DNA of 64,000 nucleotides from Pseudothermotoga elfii DSM 9442 = NBRC 107921. Its GTDB lineage: Bacteria; Thermotogota; Thermotogae; Thermotogales; DSM-5069. A program made the position numbers and the translations under genes. The stretch spans positions 310,001 through 374,000 of the forward strand of contig NC_022792.1 in assembly GCF_000504085.1 (NCBI RefSeq), in the 5' to 3' direction. The notes beneath the pieces were generated by a model, which was given only the letters and a program-made list of their open reading frames with translations, ran no database searches and had not been told where the DNA came from. Shown piece after piece: positions 25,645 to 33,526 of this stretch; position 1 is the first letter of the stretch, and each line of letters starts with the position of its first letter.

Positions 25645-27949
25645 AAACTTCTACCCTCCCATCAACAAGCACATAGACCTCCTTTCCCAATGTCAGTGCT
25701 CTCGTAATGTTTCCATCGAATTTTTGAATTTCTTTTCTGAGTGTCATTGTTTTAGGGTTCAGAAACATTATCGATGATCGGCCACAAATTAAAAGATATT
25801 CCCCACTTTGACATAGAAATTCGGGATCTATCCATCCCTGAGCGACAAGAGCGTATTTCCTGTTTACCATGTCATAAACCATCAGAGCATAACTTCTCAA
25901 ACCCACGAAAGCATTGTTTTCTATACTCAAAAATGTAGTGAAATCAGTACTTATTTTCTGATTATTAATTTCTGATGAACTCAACAGCATTTTCAATCCA
26001 TTAGATGAGAGTTCATAGATGTTGTTATTCGTAAGCAGTATAACATTTTGATTGTTCAGGAATTTTCCATACTCCCCATCAAGCTCTAACATCTTTGCCC
26101 ATTTCTCTTCCCATCTGTACAGAATCAACTTTTCATTTTTTACCAGACTGAAGATCCCAAAATCTGTCGATATCAGATCAATGCAATTTGCTGGTAATTG
26201 CAATGTAGCTAATTTTGAAAAGGTTTTACCGTCGTAAGACATGACGTTACCGTTGGCATAGAAACTCATTTTACTGTTAGTCGCATGCGGGAATATAACA
26301 TTACCTTCATACAATTTTCCATTTGTCGAATAAATTCCATCCCTGCGAAGGTATATTACCTGTGAACCAACCTTCAGGATATCTATCACACCATCAAAGG
26401 GCATATTTTTCGTTTTTTTCATAACAGGGGCGATCGAGAAAGTATCCGGTGTACTTATATCGACGTTTTTTACTGACACAATTTCTCTGCCCTGTATGTT
26501 GGGAATCTTTTCTGGATATGTTTCTGTTTTGTATTCGGGTACTTTTGCAGGTTCATAAGCAAGAAAAGCTCTCAACTTTTCTTGAAACTGAATTGATATA
26601 TAACAATCGAAAAAAGAGCCTTCAACCACGAGGGATTCTACACCATCTATCAGGGCACTACTTTTTGTTACAACTCCATCTGCACTGCCTTTGACAAGCT
26701 CTGGATAAAAACTTTCGAAAGGAGTACTTTTCACATCGATTGACATAGGAGGGGAATTTCCCACGACACAAAGATATGCAATATCTTTTCTTGTCTCTGA
26801 GAGTGAGCTGAGCAATGTGGATGAGACAGATATTTCTCTGTATAAAGGCCCCAAGGATTCAAGATAAAATAGCAGGTGAGACTTTATGGAATCGACTATT
26901 GTCCTGTCCATTGAAAAATTAGACGCAATCACCTCTGATGGTTTTCCAAAAAGCAGTGTTCCAAAATAGATTGGATTCACAATATTTGTCCCTTTGTTTG
27001 GTGTACTGATCAGAACGATTTTTCTTACATTTTTAATTTCCGGATGCTTTTCTACAGCCAATCGCGCTATAATTCCGCCTATGCCATGAGCAACGATATC
27101 GAATTCAAGGTTTTTCAATCTTTGAAGCTCTGTGGCAAGTTTTTCCGCTTCATAAAGTATGAAACTATTTGTGCCTTTGACCCTGGAAAATTGTCTGTAG
27201 CTATCCATATATGATTTGGATTTCGTGTTTACTATAGGATATTCGTAATACATCACTGTTCTGTTTGGAAATATCTCACTCCATATATTCACATTGGCAC
27301 GTGCTGAATTTGGTATGAAGCCAAGAAAACCTCTGTCGATATCCGGAATCAAAAGCAGGATTGGTTCAAGACTTTTTGAATTTTCTTTTATCAACTGGAG
27401 CCCTGTTTTTTGCTTTTCTGGAACGCTTGCAATTATTCCTATTTTAGAGGCATGGAAAGCTTCAACTTCGATGTATGGTCCATTGTTGTCAATATCTATG
27501 TAAGCCCCTCCAAGAGTTCTATAAACCGGTTCTTCAATATCTGGTACATACGCCACTTTCAAATTCGCGTATTCTTCACCGAGATAGAGGTTCTTGGGGA
27601 TTCGGTATTTTATCGTCAAAGGTTTCATTGCAAATTCATCTATACCGTCACCTGGCGAAACATCGTAAACATCTGATACAAAAGAAGAAGAAAGTTTACC
27701 GGGCAAATTTTCAGGTGATATTTTTCGAATTTGAAGAACTTTCATCTTATTAAAAGCACCTTCTGGTATGGAAATAGTCAATGCCTGTGCAGTAATATCT
27801 TTTTGTTTATCTGGATGAATAACTGACTCATTGTTGATGAGACTCAGCACAAGGAAAATAATTACAATGGTTGCCAGCGATCCTGAGAGAACAATAAACA
27901 ACAGCTTCCTCTTGAGGAGATTTTTTAAAACTTCCAGAATTTTTTTCAC
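25631..27949 (-). CDS. Membrane-anchored lipase-fold protein lacking the catalytic serine
   Basis: 772 residues. An N-terminal membrane helix (about 15-36) is followed by a beta-rich domain (about 45-175), then an alpha/beta hydrolase domain (about 190-460), and a C-terminal region (about 500-772) whose repeated short strands look like a beta-propeller. In the hydrolase domain the nucleophile elbow, normally GHSxGG, reads AHGIGGIIARLAVEKHPEI with glycine in place of serine; LISTPNKGTN follows as in lipases. Unless another residue serves, it cannot act as a serine hydrolase and may be a binding protein. It is flanked by a prenyl synthase and a TPR protein. Confidence 0.65.
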   Translation of the reverse strand: MKKILEVLKNLLKRKLLFIVLSGSLATIVIIFLVLSLINNESVIHPDKQKDITAQALTISIPEGAFNKMKVLQIRKISPENLPGKLSSSFVSDVYDVSPGDGIDEFAMKPLTIKYRIPKNLYLGEEYANLKVAYVPDIEEPVYRTLGGAYIDIDNNGPYIEVEAFHASKIGIIASVPEKQKTGLQLIKENSKSLEPILLLIPDIDRGFLGFIPNSARANVNIWSEIFPNRTVMYYEYPIVNTKSKSYMDSYRQFSRVKGTNSFILYEAEKLATELQRLKNLEFDIVAHGIGGIIARLAVEKHPEIKNVRKIVLISTPNKGTNIVNPIYFGTLLFGKPSEVIASNFSMDRTIVDSIKSHLLFYLESLGPLYREISVSSTLLSSLSETRKDIAYLCVVGNSPPMSIDVKSTPFESFYPELVKGSADGVVTKSSALIDGVESLVVEGSFFDCYISIQFQEKLRAFLAYEPAKVPEYKTETYPEKIPNIQGREIVSVKNVDISTPDTFSIAPVMKKTKNMPFDGVIDILKVGSQVIYLRRDGIYSTNGKLYEGNVIFPHATNSKMSFYANGNVMSYDGKTFSKLATLQLPANCIDLISTDFGIFSLVKNEKLILYRWEEKWAKMLELDGEYGKFLNNQNVILLTNNNIYELSSNGLKMLLSSSEINNQKISTDFTTFLSIENNAFVGLRSYALMVYDMVNRKYALVAQGWIDPEFLCQSGEYLLICGRSSIMFLNPKTMTLRKEIQKFDGNITRALTLGKEVYVLVDGRVEVYELP

Positions 27950-27955
27950 TCAACC

Positions 27956-28786
27956 TCACTCTCTCAAAGCACACAGGAAATCCACAACTTTATTAAGAGA
28001 CAAAGATTTAAGCTGTACAATAACTGACTCATAAAGATTATCGGCAAAATTCTTAGCTTCTTGAATTCCCATGATATTCACAACAGTGGGTTTTCCAAGT
28101 GCTTTGTCCCTTCCAGTTGTTTTGCCAACATTTTCGTCCTTGCCAGAGACGTCTTTCAAATCATCGACAATCTGGAACCATACCCCAAACGTAGATCCCG
28201 CATTTATCAATTTTTCAAGATATTCAAGTTTTTTCATTAAGATTGCGCCGATGGCAAAACAAAAAGAAAAAAGAGCTCCAGTTTTTTTCCGGTACATTTC
28301 TATAACGTCGTTTATATTCTTTTCTTTTCCTGTAAATTCAACATCCATGGCTTCTCCAATCAAAACATCGTAAGTTGATTTTGAAAACAAATCGAAGAGC
28401 ATCGATTTGGAAACAGGATCAGCGGGCGTTTGGTTGAGCACACAGAAGGCCATTAACATGAGTCCATCACCGGCAAGTATAGCCATATCATTTCCAAAAA
28501 CAACATGGCAGGATGGCCTGCCTCGCCTGAGAGGTGAATCATCTATCTGGGGGAGATCATCGTGAATCAAAGAGGCTGTATGAAACAGTTCAACTGCCAT
28601 AGCGGGGTTCCATATTAGATCTTCTTGTACACCCATATCTTCACAGATAAGTTTTATCAGAACAGGTCTTATTCGCTTTCCAGCTGACAGCAAGCTGTAT
28701 GCCATAGCCTGTTCAACCATGGTTGATTTATTTATCAATCGGGTCATCTTTTCATTCAATTTTTTCACAAAACCTTCATTATTCAT
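27956..28786 (-). CDS. Polyprenyl (farnesyl/geranylgeranyl) diphosphate synthase
   Basis: 276 residues from ATG 28786, behind GAGGGAG; a longer frame from 28813 lies inside the upstream gene. The first aspartate-rich motif is DDLPQIDDSPLRRGRPSCH (DDx4D) and the second QIVDDLKDVSGKDENVGKTTGRDKALGKPT. This is the IspA/IdsA class that joins isopentenyl diphosphate to allylic diphosphates in the cytoplasm. The DDx4D spacing is usual for bacterial FPP and GGPP synthases; chain length cannot be fixed by eye. The ATG overlaps the stop of the DUF151 gene. Confidence 0.9.
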   Translation of the reverse strand: MNNEGFVKKLNEKMTRLINKSTMVEQAMAYSLLSAGKRIRPVLIKLICEDMGVQEDLIWNPAMAVELFHTASLIHDDLPQIDDSPLRRGRPSCHVVFGNDMAILAGDGLMLMAFCVLNQTPADPVSKSMLFDLFSKSTYDVLIGEAMDVEFTGKEKNINDVIEMYRKKTGALFSFCFAIGAILMKKLEYLEKLINAGSTFGVWFQIVDDLKDVSGKDENVGKTTGRDKALGKPTVVNIMGIQEAKNFADNLYESVIVQLKSLSLNKVVDFLCALRE

Positions 28787-29333
28787 CTTCTTCTCCCTCT
28801 TCATCTGGCTCATCCTTGAGCATTTCTCTGAACTTGTCTATATCCAGACTTTCGACAAATTTCTTGAATTCTTCATCAGAGCTGTCTTCGGGTATTTGCA
28901 AATCTATGGCATGCTCCTCAACTATTTCGTTGCTCACATATATTGGCACGCCTTTTTTAACGGCAAGTACGATTGAATCAGAAGGCCTCGCATCTATCTC
29001 AATTAATGCGTGCTCGTCAGATCCTTCCTCATCTTCTGTCTCAACAAATGTGAGATCTCTTATAACAAGTGTTGCGTGGTAAACATTATCTTTTACTGAG
29101 TGTATTATCGCTTTTTCAAGCCGGGCATCAAGTGCATCCAGTATATTTACTATCAAGTCATGCGTCAATGGCCTTGGAAATTCTAATCCTTCGAGATTTA
29201 TTGCCAGGGCGTTTGCTTCACATGCACCAATCCAGATTGGCACCACCTTGTTTGTTCCTTCAATTCCAAGAATCACGACTGGTGAATTATGAGCTTTGTC
29301 AAGCACAAGAGCTTTAATCCAGGCTCTTCGCAT
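28779..29333 (-). CDS. Bifunctional nuclease family protein (DUF151)
   Basis: 184 residues. The PF02577 core is clear: NSPVVILGIEGTNKVVPIWIGACEANALAINLEG, RPLTHDLIVNILDALDARLEKAII and ARPSDSIVLAVKKGVPIYVS. A helical region like the UVR motif is replaced by an acidic tail (DEPDEEGEEDE). Plant and mycobacterial members have DNase/RNase activity, and a Thermotoga maritima member has a solved structure without assigned function. It lies between plsC and the prenyl synthase gene, with a 1-bp gap to plsC. Confidence 0.9.
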   Translation of the reverse strand: MRRAWIKALVLDKAHNSPVVILGIEGTNKVVPIWIGACEANALAINLEGLEFPRPLTHDLIVNILDALDARLEKAIIHSVKDNVYHATLVIRDLTFVETEDEEGSDEHALIEIDARPSDSIVLAVKKGVPIYVSNEIVEEHAIDLQIPEDSSDEEFKKFVESLDIDKFREMLKDEPDEEGEEDE

Positions 29334-29334
29334 G

Positions 29335-30069
29335 TCATATCACCTCCTGTTTCAATTTCTCTACCCCAGCACGCACAGTCTCTTCTATTGTTCTGGCGAG
29401 TTCTTCCTCATTAGGGAAATCCTCAGGATTAACTGGTGGGTGAATGAGCATTGCCACCCTGCCAGGGTTCAGGAAGAGGCTACGCCTGGGTACAAGAAAT
29501 ATTGTACCCCAAATCGAAATCGGTAGTATCTTCACATGTACCTTTTTCGCAATTTTAAATATTGCCGTTTTAAACTTTCCAACAGATCCGTCAACAGACC
29601 GGGTTCCTTCAGGAAAGATCAGCAACGACTTTCCAGAGGACAGAGTTTTGATCAATTCTTTGAGAATATGCGCACCTTCAGCAGGATTGCTTCTGTCCAG
29701 AAAATAACCACCCATATATTTCACGAACCAGTTCACGCCAGGAACTCTGGCAAGTTCTTTTTTTGCAACCATTGGCATTGGACCAACGTATCCAAGTATC
29801 AATGGAATATCCATCAAGCTTTGGTGATTTGCAACAACAAGGCAATTGGGCTGAATATTTTCTTCACCATGTACAATAACAGATGAAAACATCCATCTGA
29901 AGGAATTTTTTCCAAATAATTTTATCTGGCCATTGACAAACCTTCTTGAAACTTTTTCGCCAGCGAAGATTTTTATCAAGAATCCGGCAAACAAAACAAT
30001 GCTGCCATAAACAAATACATACAGAACAGCCATTATAAGAAAATAGATTGTTACCAGAAGTTTTTTCAT
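29335..30069 (-). CDS. plsC: 1-acyl-sn-glycerol-3-phosphate acyltransferase
   Basis: 244 residues. An N-terminal hydrophobic region (1-33) precedes the acyltransferase blocks VVANHQSLMDIP (HxxxxD catalytic pair), GGYFLDRSNPAEG, LLIFPEGTRS and ILPISIWGT. PlsC adds the second acyl chain to make phosphatidic acid at the membrane. Upstream lies the ThiF-like gene (16 bp gap), downstream the DUF151 gene (1 bp), all one unit. Confidence 0.92.
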   Translation of the reverse strand: MKKLLVTIYFLIMAVLYVFVYGSIVLFAGFLIKIFAGEKVSRRFVNGQIKLFGKNSFRWMFSSVIVHGEENIQPNCLVVANHQSLMDIPLILGYVGPMPMVAKKELARVPGVNWFVKYMGGYFLDRSNPAEGAHILKELIKTLSSGKSLLIFPEGTRSVDGSVGKFKTAIFKIAKKVHVKILPISIWGTIFLVPRRSLFLNPGRVAMLIHPPVNPEDFPNEEELARTIEETVRAGVEKLKQEVI

Positions 30070-30085
30070 AAGATTACCCCACCTT

Positions 30086-30754
30086 TTAAAAGAGATTCAG
30101 AAAATCAAAGTGATTTTGCAACAGATTAATTTGCAAAATCTTCCCGTTTAGTATATCTCCTTTATTGCAAATAATCTTTGTCATTTCACTTACTTGAAGA
30201 GCTGCTGTTAAAACTACGGTGGGCGGGAAAATCTGTCTTTCCTTATCCTCCTCAACAGCTCCTCGATAAAGTTCTTTCAGCGTCGGTCCACCATTATACA
30301 TCAATGTCGTCACTTGCCCGGAGAATTTGCCAACACCAGCATGAACAAGTGGAATAGATTTTCTCTGGCACAGATCATCCAGGATCAATTTGCTTTTAAA
30401 TCCTTCGAGGCAATCTATAACAATATCAACAGCTGGTAATATGAATTTTTCATCCAAAGTTTTATCAATTGTAATCAGATTACATTCGGGATTTATCATT
30501 TTAAGCTTTTCTCCCGCTACTTTGACTTTGCTTTTCCCCAGATCGTTTCTATCGTAGAGGATCTGCCGATTTAAATCCGGCTCATCCACTATTCCATGAT
30601 CTATCAAATAGATATTTTTCACGCCAATTCTAACTATTAAAGATAAAACTGTACAGCCAAGGCCACCAGCGCCGGCGACAAAAATAGTAGATTTAAAAAG
30701 CTTTTGCATGCAGTCTTTCAATAATTCAGAGTGCCGTTGAAACATCTCAACCAC
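30086..30754 (-). CDS. ThiF/MoeB-like E1 adenylyltransferase, reduced form
   Basis: 222 residues. The nucleotide site VAGAGGLGCTVLSLIVRIGVKNI (about 27-49) and DHGIVDEPDLNRQILYDRNDLGKSKV, with its Asp and Arg residues for ATP, mark the E1 superfamily that adenylates the C-terminal glycine of ubiquitin-like proteins. The C-terminal half is short: the zinc CxxC pairs of MoeB/ThiF are absent (GPTLKELYRG stands where GPCYRCLF is usual), and no obvious catalytic cysteine is at the family position. The gene overlaps the MoaD-like gene by 8 bp, so the two are partners. Which sulfur or conjugation pathway they serve is unknown. Confidence 0.8.
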   Translation of the reverse strand: MVEMFQRHSELLKDCMQKLFKSTIFVAGAGGLGCTVLSLIVRIGVKNIYLIDHGIVDEPDLNRQILYDRNDLGKSKVKVAGEKLKMINPECNLITIDKTLDEKFILPAVDIVIDCLEGFKSKLILDDLCQRKSIPLVHAGVGKFSGQVTTLMYNGGPTLKELYRGAVEEDKERQIFPPTVVLTAALQVSEMTKIICNKGDILNGKILQINLLQNHFDFLNLF

Positions 30755-31040
30755 CGCTTACTGGAACGAAAATAACGAGTTCTCCATCTTGCAATGCATC
30801 TCGGTCAATGTCCAGCAGGTTTATCCCATTATGAAGTGCAATAACCCAGTTTTTCAGAAATTTTCCGTCATTTTCGACAACGAGATAGACACTCTCTCGT
30901 TTTTCATCTATGAGAAGATTCACATTCTTTTTGAGAGAGCTTGAGAGGTTTTTGAAGATTTCATCGAGTGATCTGCCGCATACCTCTATTTCTTTTATTC
31001 CAACAAGATTATCCACCATATTTCCAAAACGTATTTTCAT
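30747..31040 (-). CDS. MoaD/ThiS-like beta-grasp protein ending in Gly-Gly
   Basis: 97 residues. The sequence starts MKIRFGNMVDNLVG and ends DRDALQDGELVIFVPVSGG, the strand-turn and terminal di-glycine pattern of MoaD/ThiS sulfur carriers. The terminal glycine would be adenylated by the ThiF-like partner and then thiolated or joined to a target. It heads the minus-strand lipid-gene string. Roles in molybdopterin/tungstopterin, thiamine or cysteine synthesis, or in protein tagging, are all possible; no moa or thi genes are nearby. Confidence 0.75.
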   Translation of the reverse strand: MKIRFGNMVDNLVGIKEIEVCGRSLDEIFKNLSSSLKKNVNLLIDEKRESVYLVVENDGKFLKNWVIALHNGINLLDIDRDALQDGELVIFVPVSGG

Positions 31041-31083
31041 GATTTCACCCCGCTTTATCTATTATACTTTTCATGGTGATGAT

Positions 31084-31851
31084 ATGAAAATAGCAGTTTT
31101 TGGTGGAACATTTTGGGATGTGTATATATACGGCCAGCAGGTGCATAAAGCAGAGGTAATTGAAATGTGTGGCGGATCTGGATTGAATATAGCTTTTGGC
31201 CTCTGGAGATTAGGCTTTGACATTGAGTTTTTTTCAAACGTTGGCTCTGATTACAGAGCGGATTTGATTCTCGAAGAACTCAGGGCGCTTGGGTTTAAAA
31301 ACAACATAAGAAAAATTCACGGAAAGACAGGATTGCACATTGCTTATAATGATGTCCCTATTGCCGTCAACAGGGGAGTCAATGAATTAGATGTTCCGGT
31401 GATCCAGGAGCTATTAAATGATTGCGACTGTGTGTTTTTGAATGGGGAAATTCCATCATCGTGTGCGAGAAAGATTATTGAACTTTGCAGAGAGAAAAAG
31501 ATTTTTGTGGATGTTGGCCCGCTTGCCAATTTTGATTTTGACCTTAAGCAAGCAGCAAGGGACATTTTGGTTATTGGTAATGAGAAAGAATGCAGCAGAA
31601 TTAATTGTGATGTGGTCAAACTTGGGCCAAAAGGGGCAGTTTTTGGCTCTATCAAGATTTCTGGAGATGGCAGGGATTATGTTTATAGGACGGGCTGTGG
31701 AGATGTTTTTGATGTGGTTCTGATGGCAAATTTGTTGAATAATGAAAAAATAAGCGTGGCACTCAATCGCGCTGTCAAGGAGGCGGAAAAAATGGCACGA
31801 ACTGTAAAAGGGGCTTTCAGCAAGATGAAAAATCTTGGTGAAAAAGCGTGA
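31084..31851 (+). CDS. PfkB-family sugar or nucleoside kinase
   Basis: 255 residues from ATG 31084. Motifs: GGTFWDVYIYG near the start, CGGSGLNIAFGLWRLGFDIEFFSNVG (PfkB signature 1 region) and RTGCGDVFDVVLMANLL (signature 2, with the catalytic Asp of GCGD). It is shorter than ribokinase (about 300), with a reduced lid. The substrate is not evident. Its stop codon overlaps the GTG start of the alcohol dehydrogenase gene, so they are coupled. Confidence 0.82.
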   Translation: MKIAVFGGTFWDVYIYGQQVHKAEVIEMCGGSGLNIAFGLWRLGFDIEFFSNVGSDYRADLILEELRALGFKNNIRKIHGKTGLHIAYNDVPIAVNRGVNELDVPVIQELLNDCDCVFLNGEIPSSCARKIIELCREKKIFVDVGPLANFDFDLKQAARDILVIGNEKECSRINCDVVKLGPKGAVFGSIKISGDGRDYVYRTGCGDVFDVVLMANLLNNEKISVALNRAVKEAEKMARTVKGAFSKMKNLGEKA

Positions 31852-32792
31852 AAGCTTTATTTTATGATGGAAATCTTCGATTAATTCAGATTGACAAGCC
31901 ACGAATGCACAAGGGGTTTGCACTTGTCAAAATTTTGATGGCGGGAATTTGCAATACTGATCTTGAAATATTAAAAGGTTATATGAATTTTTCGGGTATA
32001 CTTGGTCATGAGTTTGTGGGTATCGTAGAAAAAGGTCCATCTGCACTCATTGGAAAACGTGTGGTTGGTGAAATAAACATACCGTGTAAAAAATGTGATT
32101 TATGCCTGGAAGGACTCTGGCGGCACTGCAGAAATATGAGAGTGCTGGGTATAAACGGTTATAATGGGGTTTTTGCGCAGTATGCCCTGATTCCTGTAGA
32201 AAACCTTCATGTCCTGCCACACGAGATAGCGGATGAAGAAGCCGTTTTTGTTGAACCTCTGGCTGCTGCGTTCAGAATAACCGAACAAATCAATTTTACT
32301 GGCCATGAGAAAATTGCCGTTTTTGGCGATGGGAAGCTTGGTTTAGTAATATCGAAGGCTTTGAATTTTTCAAATATAGCGCATGTACTTTTTGGCAAGC
32401 ACGAAGAAAAATTATCTCTTGCAAAAAAATGGACTGATGTTGAATTTGCAGACAATATTGAAAAATATGACCGCCACTTTGATGTTGTAATAGATGCAAC
32501 AGGAAAACAAAGTGGATTGCAGCAAGCCCTGTATGCAGTCAAACCAGAAGGAACGATTGTTTTGAAAACAACGGTCGCTGGAAAAATAAGCATAGATATG
32601 AGCACAGCAACTGTTAATGAAGTAACCATAGTAGGGTCACGATGTGGACCTTTTCCAAAGGCAATTTTCGCTCTTCAAAATGGCTTAAGGGTAGTTGATC
32701 TGATAGAAGATGTATTTGATTTTGACGATTATCAGAAAGCTTTTGAAAAAGCAAGTGGGGCATTGAAGGTAATTCTTAAGATTCAGGATTAA
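31848..32792 (+). CDS. Zinc-dependent alcohol/sorbitol dehydrogenase-like (MDR) protein
   Basis: 314 residues from GTG 31848. Catalytic zinc residues are present in AGICNTDLEIL (Cys) and GHEFVGIVEKG (His-Glu), structural zinc in CKKCDLCLEGLWRHC, and the NAD motif in VFGDGKLGLVIS. Medium-chain dehydrogenases of this kind oxidise polyols, threonine or sugar alcohols. The pairing with a PfkB kinase suggests a small sugar or polyol pathway. At 314 residues it is compact compared with about 345 for the family. Confidence 0.85.
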   Translation: MKALFYDGNLRLIQIDKPRMHKGFALVKILMAGICNTDLEILKGYMNFSGILGHEFVGIVEKGPSALIGKRVVGEINIPCKKCDLCLEGLWRHCRNMRVLGINGYNGVFAQYALIPVENLHVLPHEIADEEAVFVEPLAAAFRITEQINFTGHEKIAVFGDGKLGLVISKALNFSNIAHVLFGKHEEKLSLAKKWTDVEFADNIEKYDRHFDVVIDATGKQSGLQQALYAVKPEGTIVLKTTVAGKISIDMSTATVNEVTIVGSRCGPFPKAIFALQNGLRVVDLIEDVFDFDDYQKAFEKASGALKVILKIQD

Positions 32793-32837
32793 TGATACAA
32801 TTTATTTGTGAAAATATGAACTAAGGGGGTGTATAGG

Positions 32838-33464
32838 ATGAAGATTCCAAAACCAACTGTGAAAAGGCTGGCAATTTATTACAGATGTCTTGAAAGGCTT
32901 GTTGACAAAGGTATAGATAACATATCCTCCAGACAGCTGGCAGAGATGCTGCACATAAAAGATACACAGGTGAGAAAAGATTTATCATATTTTGGTAATT
33001 TTGGGCGACGTGGTTTTGGCTACAAAACAAGGGTTCTTTTGGATGAAATCAGGAAAATTCTTGGAATACACAAACGATGGAATGTGATAATAGTGGGTGC
33101 CGGCAACATAGGCAAGGCTATAGCGAGGTTTAAACAAATCGAAAAACATAATTTTAAGATAACAGGGATTTTCGATGTTGATCGAAAAAAGATAGGCAAG
33201 CGTATAAATTCCGACCTGATAGTTATGAGCGTTGATGAAATGGAAAATTTCATTGAAAAAACAGGATCAGAGCTTGCCGTTATTGCCACGCCAGCCGAAG
33301 CAGCCCAGCTCATAGCAGATAGATTGAAAAATTCCGGTATCAAGGGTATAATATGTTTTGCCCCTGTGACATTGAATACAGATATACCGGTTGAATATGT
33401 GGACATCACTATTTTCTTCAAGACATTAGTCCATTCTGTTATTTCACTTTCACACAATATATAG
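32838..33464 (+). CDS. rex: Redox-sensing transcriptional repressor Rex
   Basis: 208 residues from ATG 32838, after AGGGGGTG. An N-terminal winged helix (TVKRLAIYYRCLERL, SSRQLAEMLHIKDTQVRKDLSYFGNFGRRG) is followed by a Rossmann domain (IIVGAGNIGKAIARF) that senses the NADH/NAD+ ratio, and the swapped C-terminal helix (FFKTLVHSVISLSHNI). Rex represses fermentation and hydrogen-metabolism genes when NADH is low. The NrdR box of the next gene overlaps its stop codon. Confidence 0.95.
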   Translation: MKIPKPTVKRLAIYYRCLERLVDKGIDNISSRQLAEMLHIKDTQVRKDLSYFGNFGRRGFGYKTRVLLDEIRKILGIHKRWNVIIVGAGNIGKAIARFKQIEKHNFKITGIFDVDRKKIGKRINSDLIVMSVDEMENFIEKTGSELAVIATPAEAAQLIADRLKNSGIKGIICFAPVTLNTDIPVEYVDITIFFKTLVHSVISLSHNI

Positions 33465-33497
33465 TGTTGTATTGAATTGATATACAACTTGTAGTAT
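33452..33497 (+). promoter_or_regulatory. NrdR box pair in front of nrdJ
   Basis: ACACAATATATAGTGT (33452-33467) fits the NrdR consensus acaCwAtATaTwGtgt at all 16 positions. A weaker second box, ATACAACTTGTAGTAT (33482-33497), starts 30 bp downstream, close to the three-turn spacing usual for tandem boxes, and overlaps the -10. The first box overlaps the rex stop codon (33462-33464). Confidence 0.85.
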
Positions 33498-33500
33498 AAT
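33472..33500 (+). promoter_or_regulatory. nrdJ promoter
   Basis: TTGAAT (33472-33477), a 17-bp spacer and a perfect TATAAT (33495-33500) lie between the two NrdR boxes. Transcription would start near 33507, leaving a leader of about 20 bases. Confidence 0.75.
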
Positions 33501-33501
33501 T

Positions 33502-33517
33502 ACCCCCGAAAGGGGGT
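33502..33517 (+). promoter_or_regulatory. Inverted repeat containing the nrdJ ribosome binding site
   Basis: ACCCCC-GAAA-GGGGGT. The right arm is the only ribosome binding site for nrdJ (ATG 33527). In an RNA starting upstream, the site would be locked in a GAAA-loop hairpin; from the predicted start near 33507 most of the left arm would be missing. Confidence 0.5.
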
Positions 33518-33526
33518 AAAGTTTTT

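Noticed and set aside
32800-32840. Rex operator in front of rex (TTTGTGAAAATATGAAC)
   Set aside because: Only the left half TTGTGA fits; the right half TCACAA is missing.
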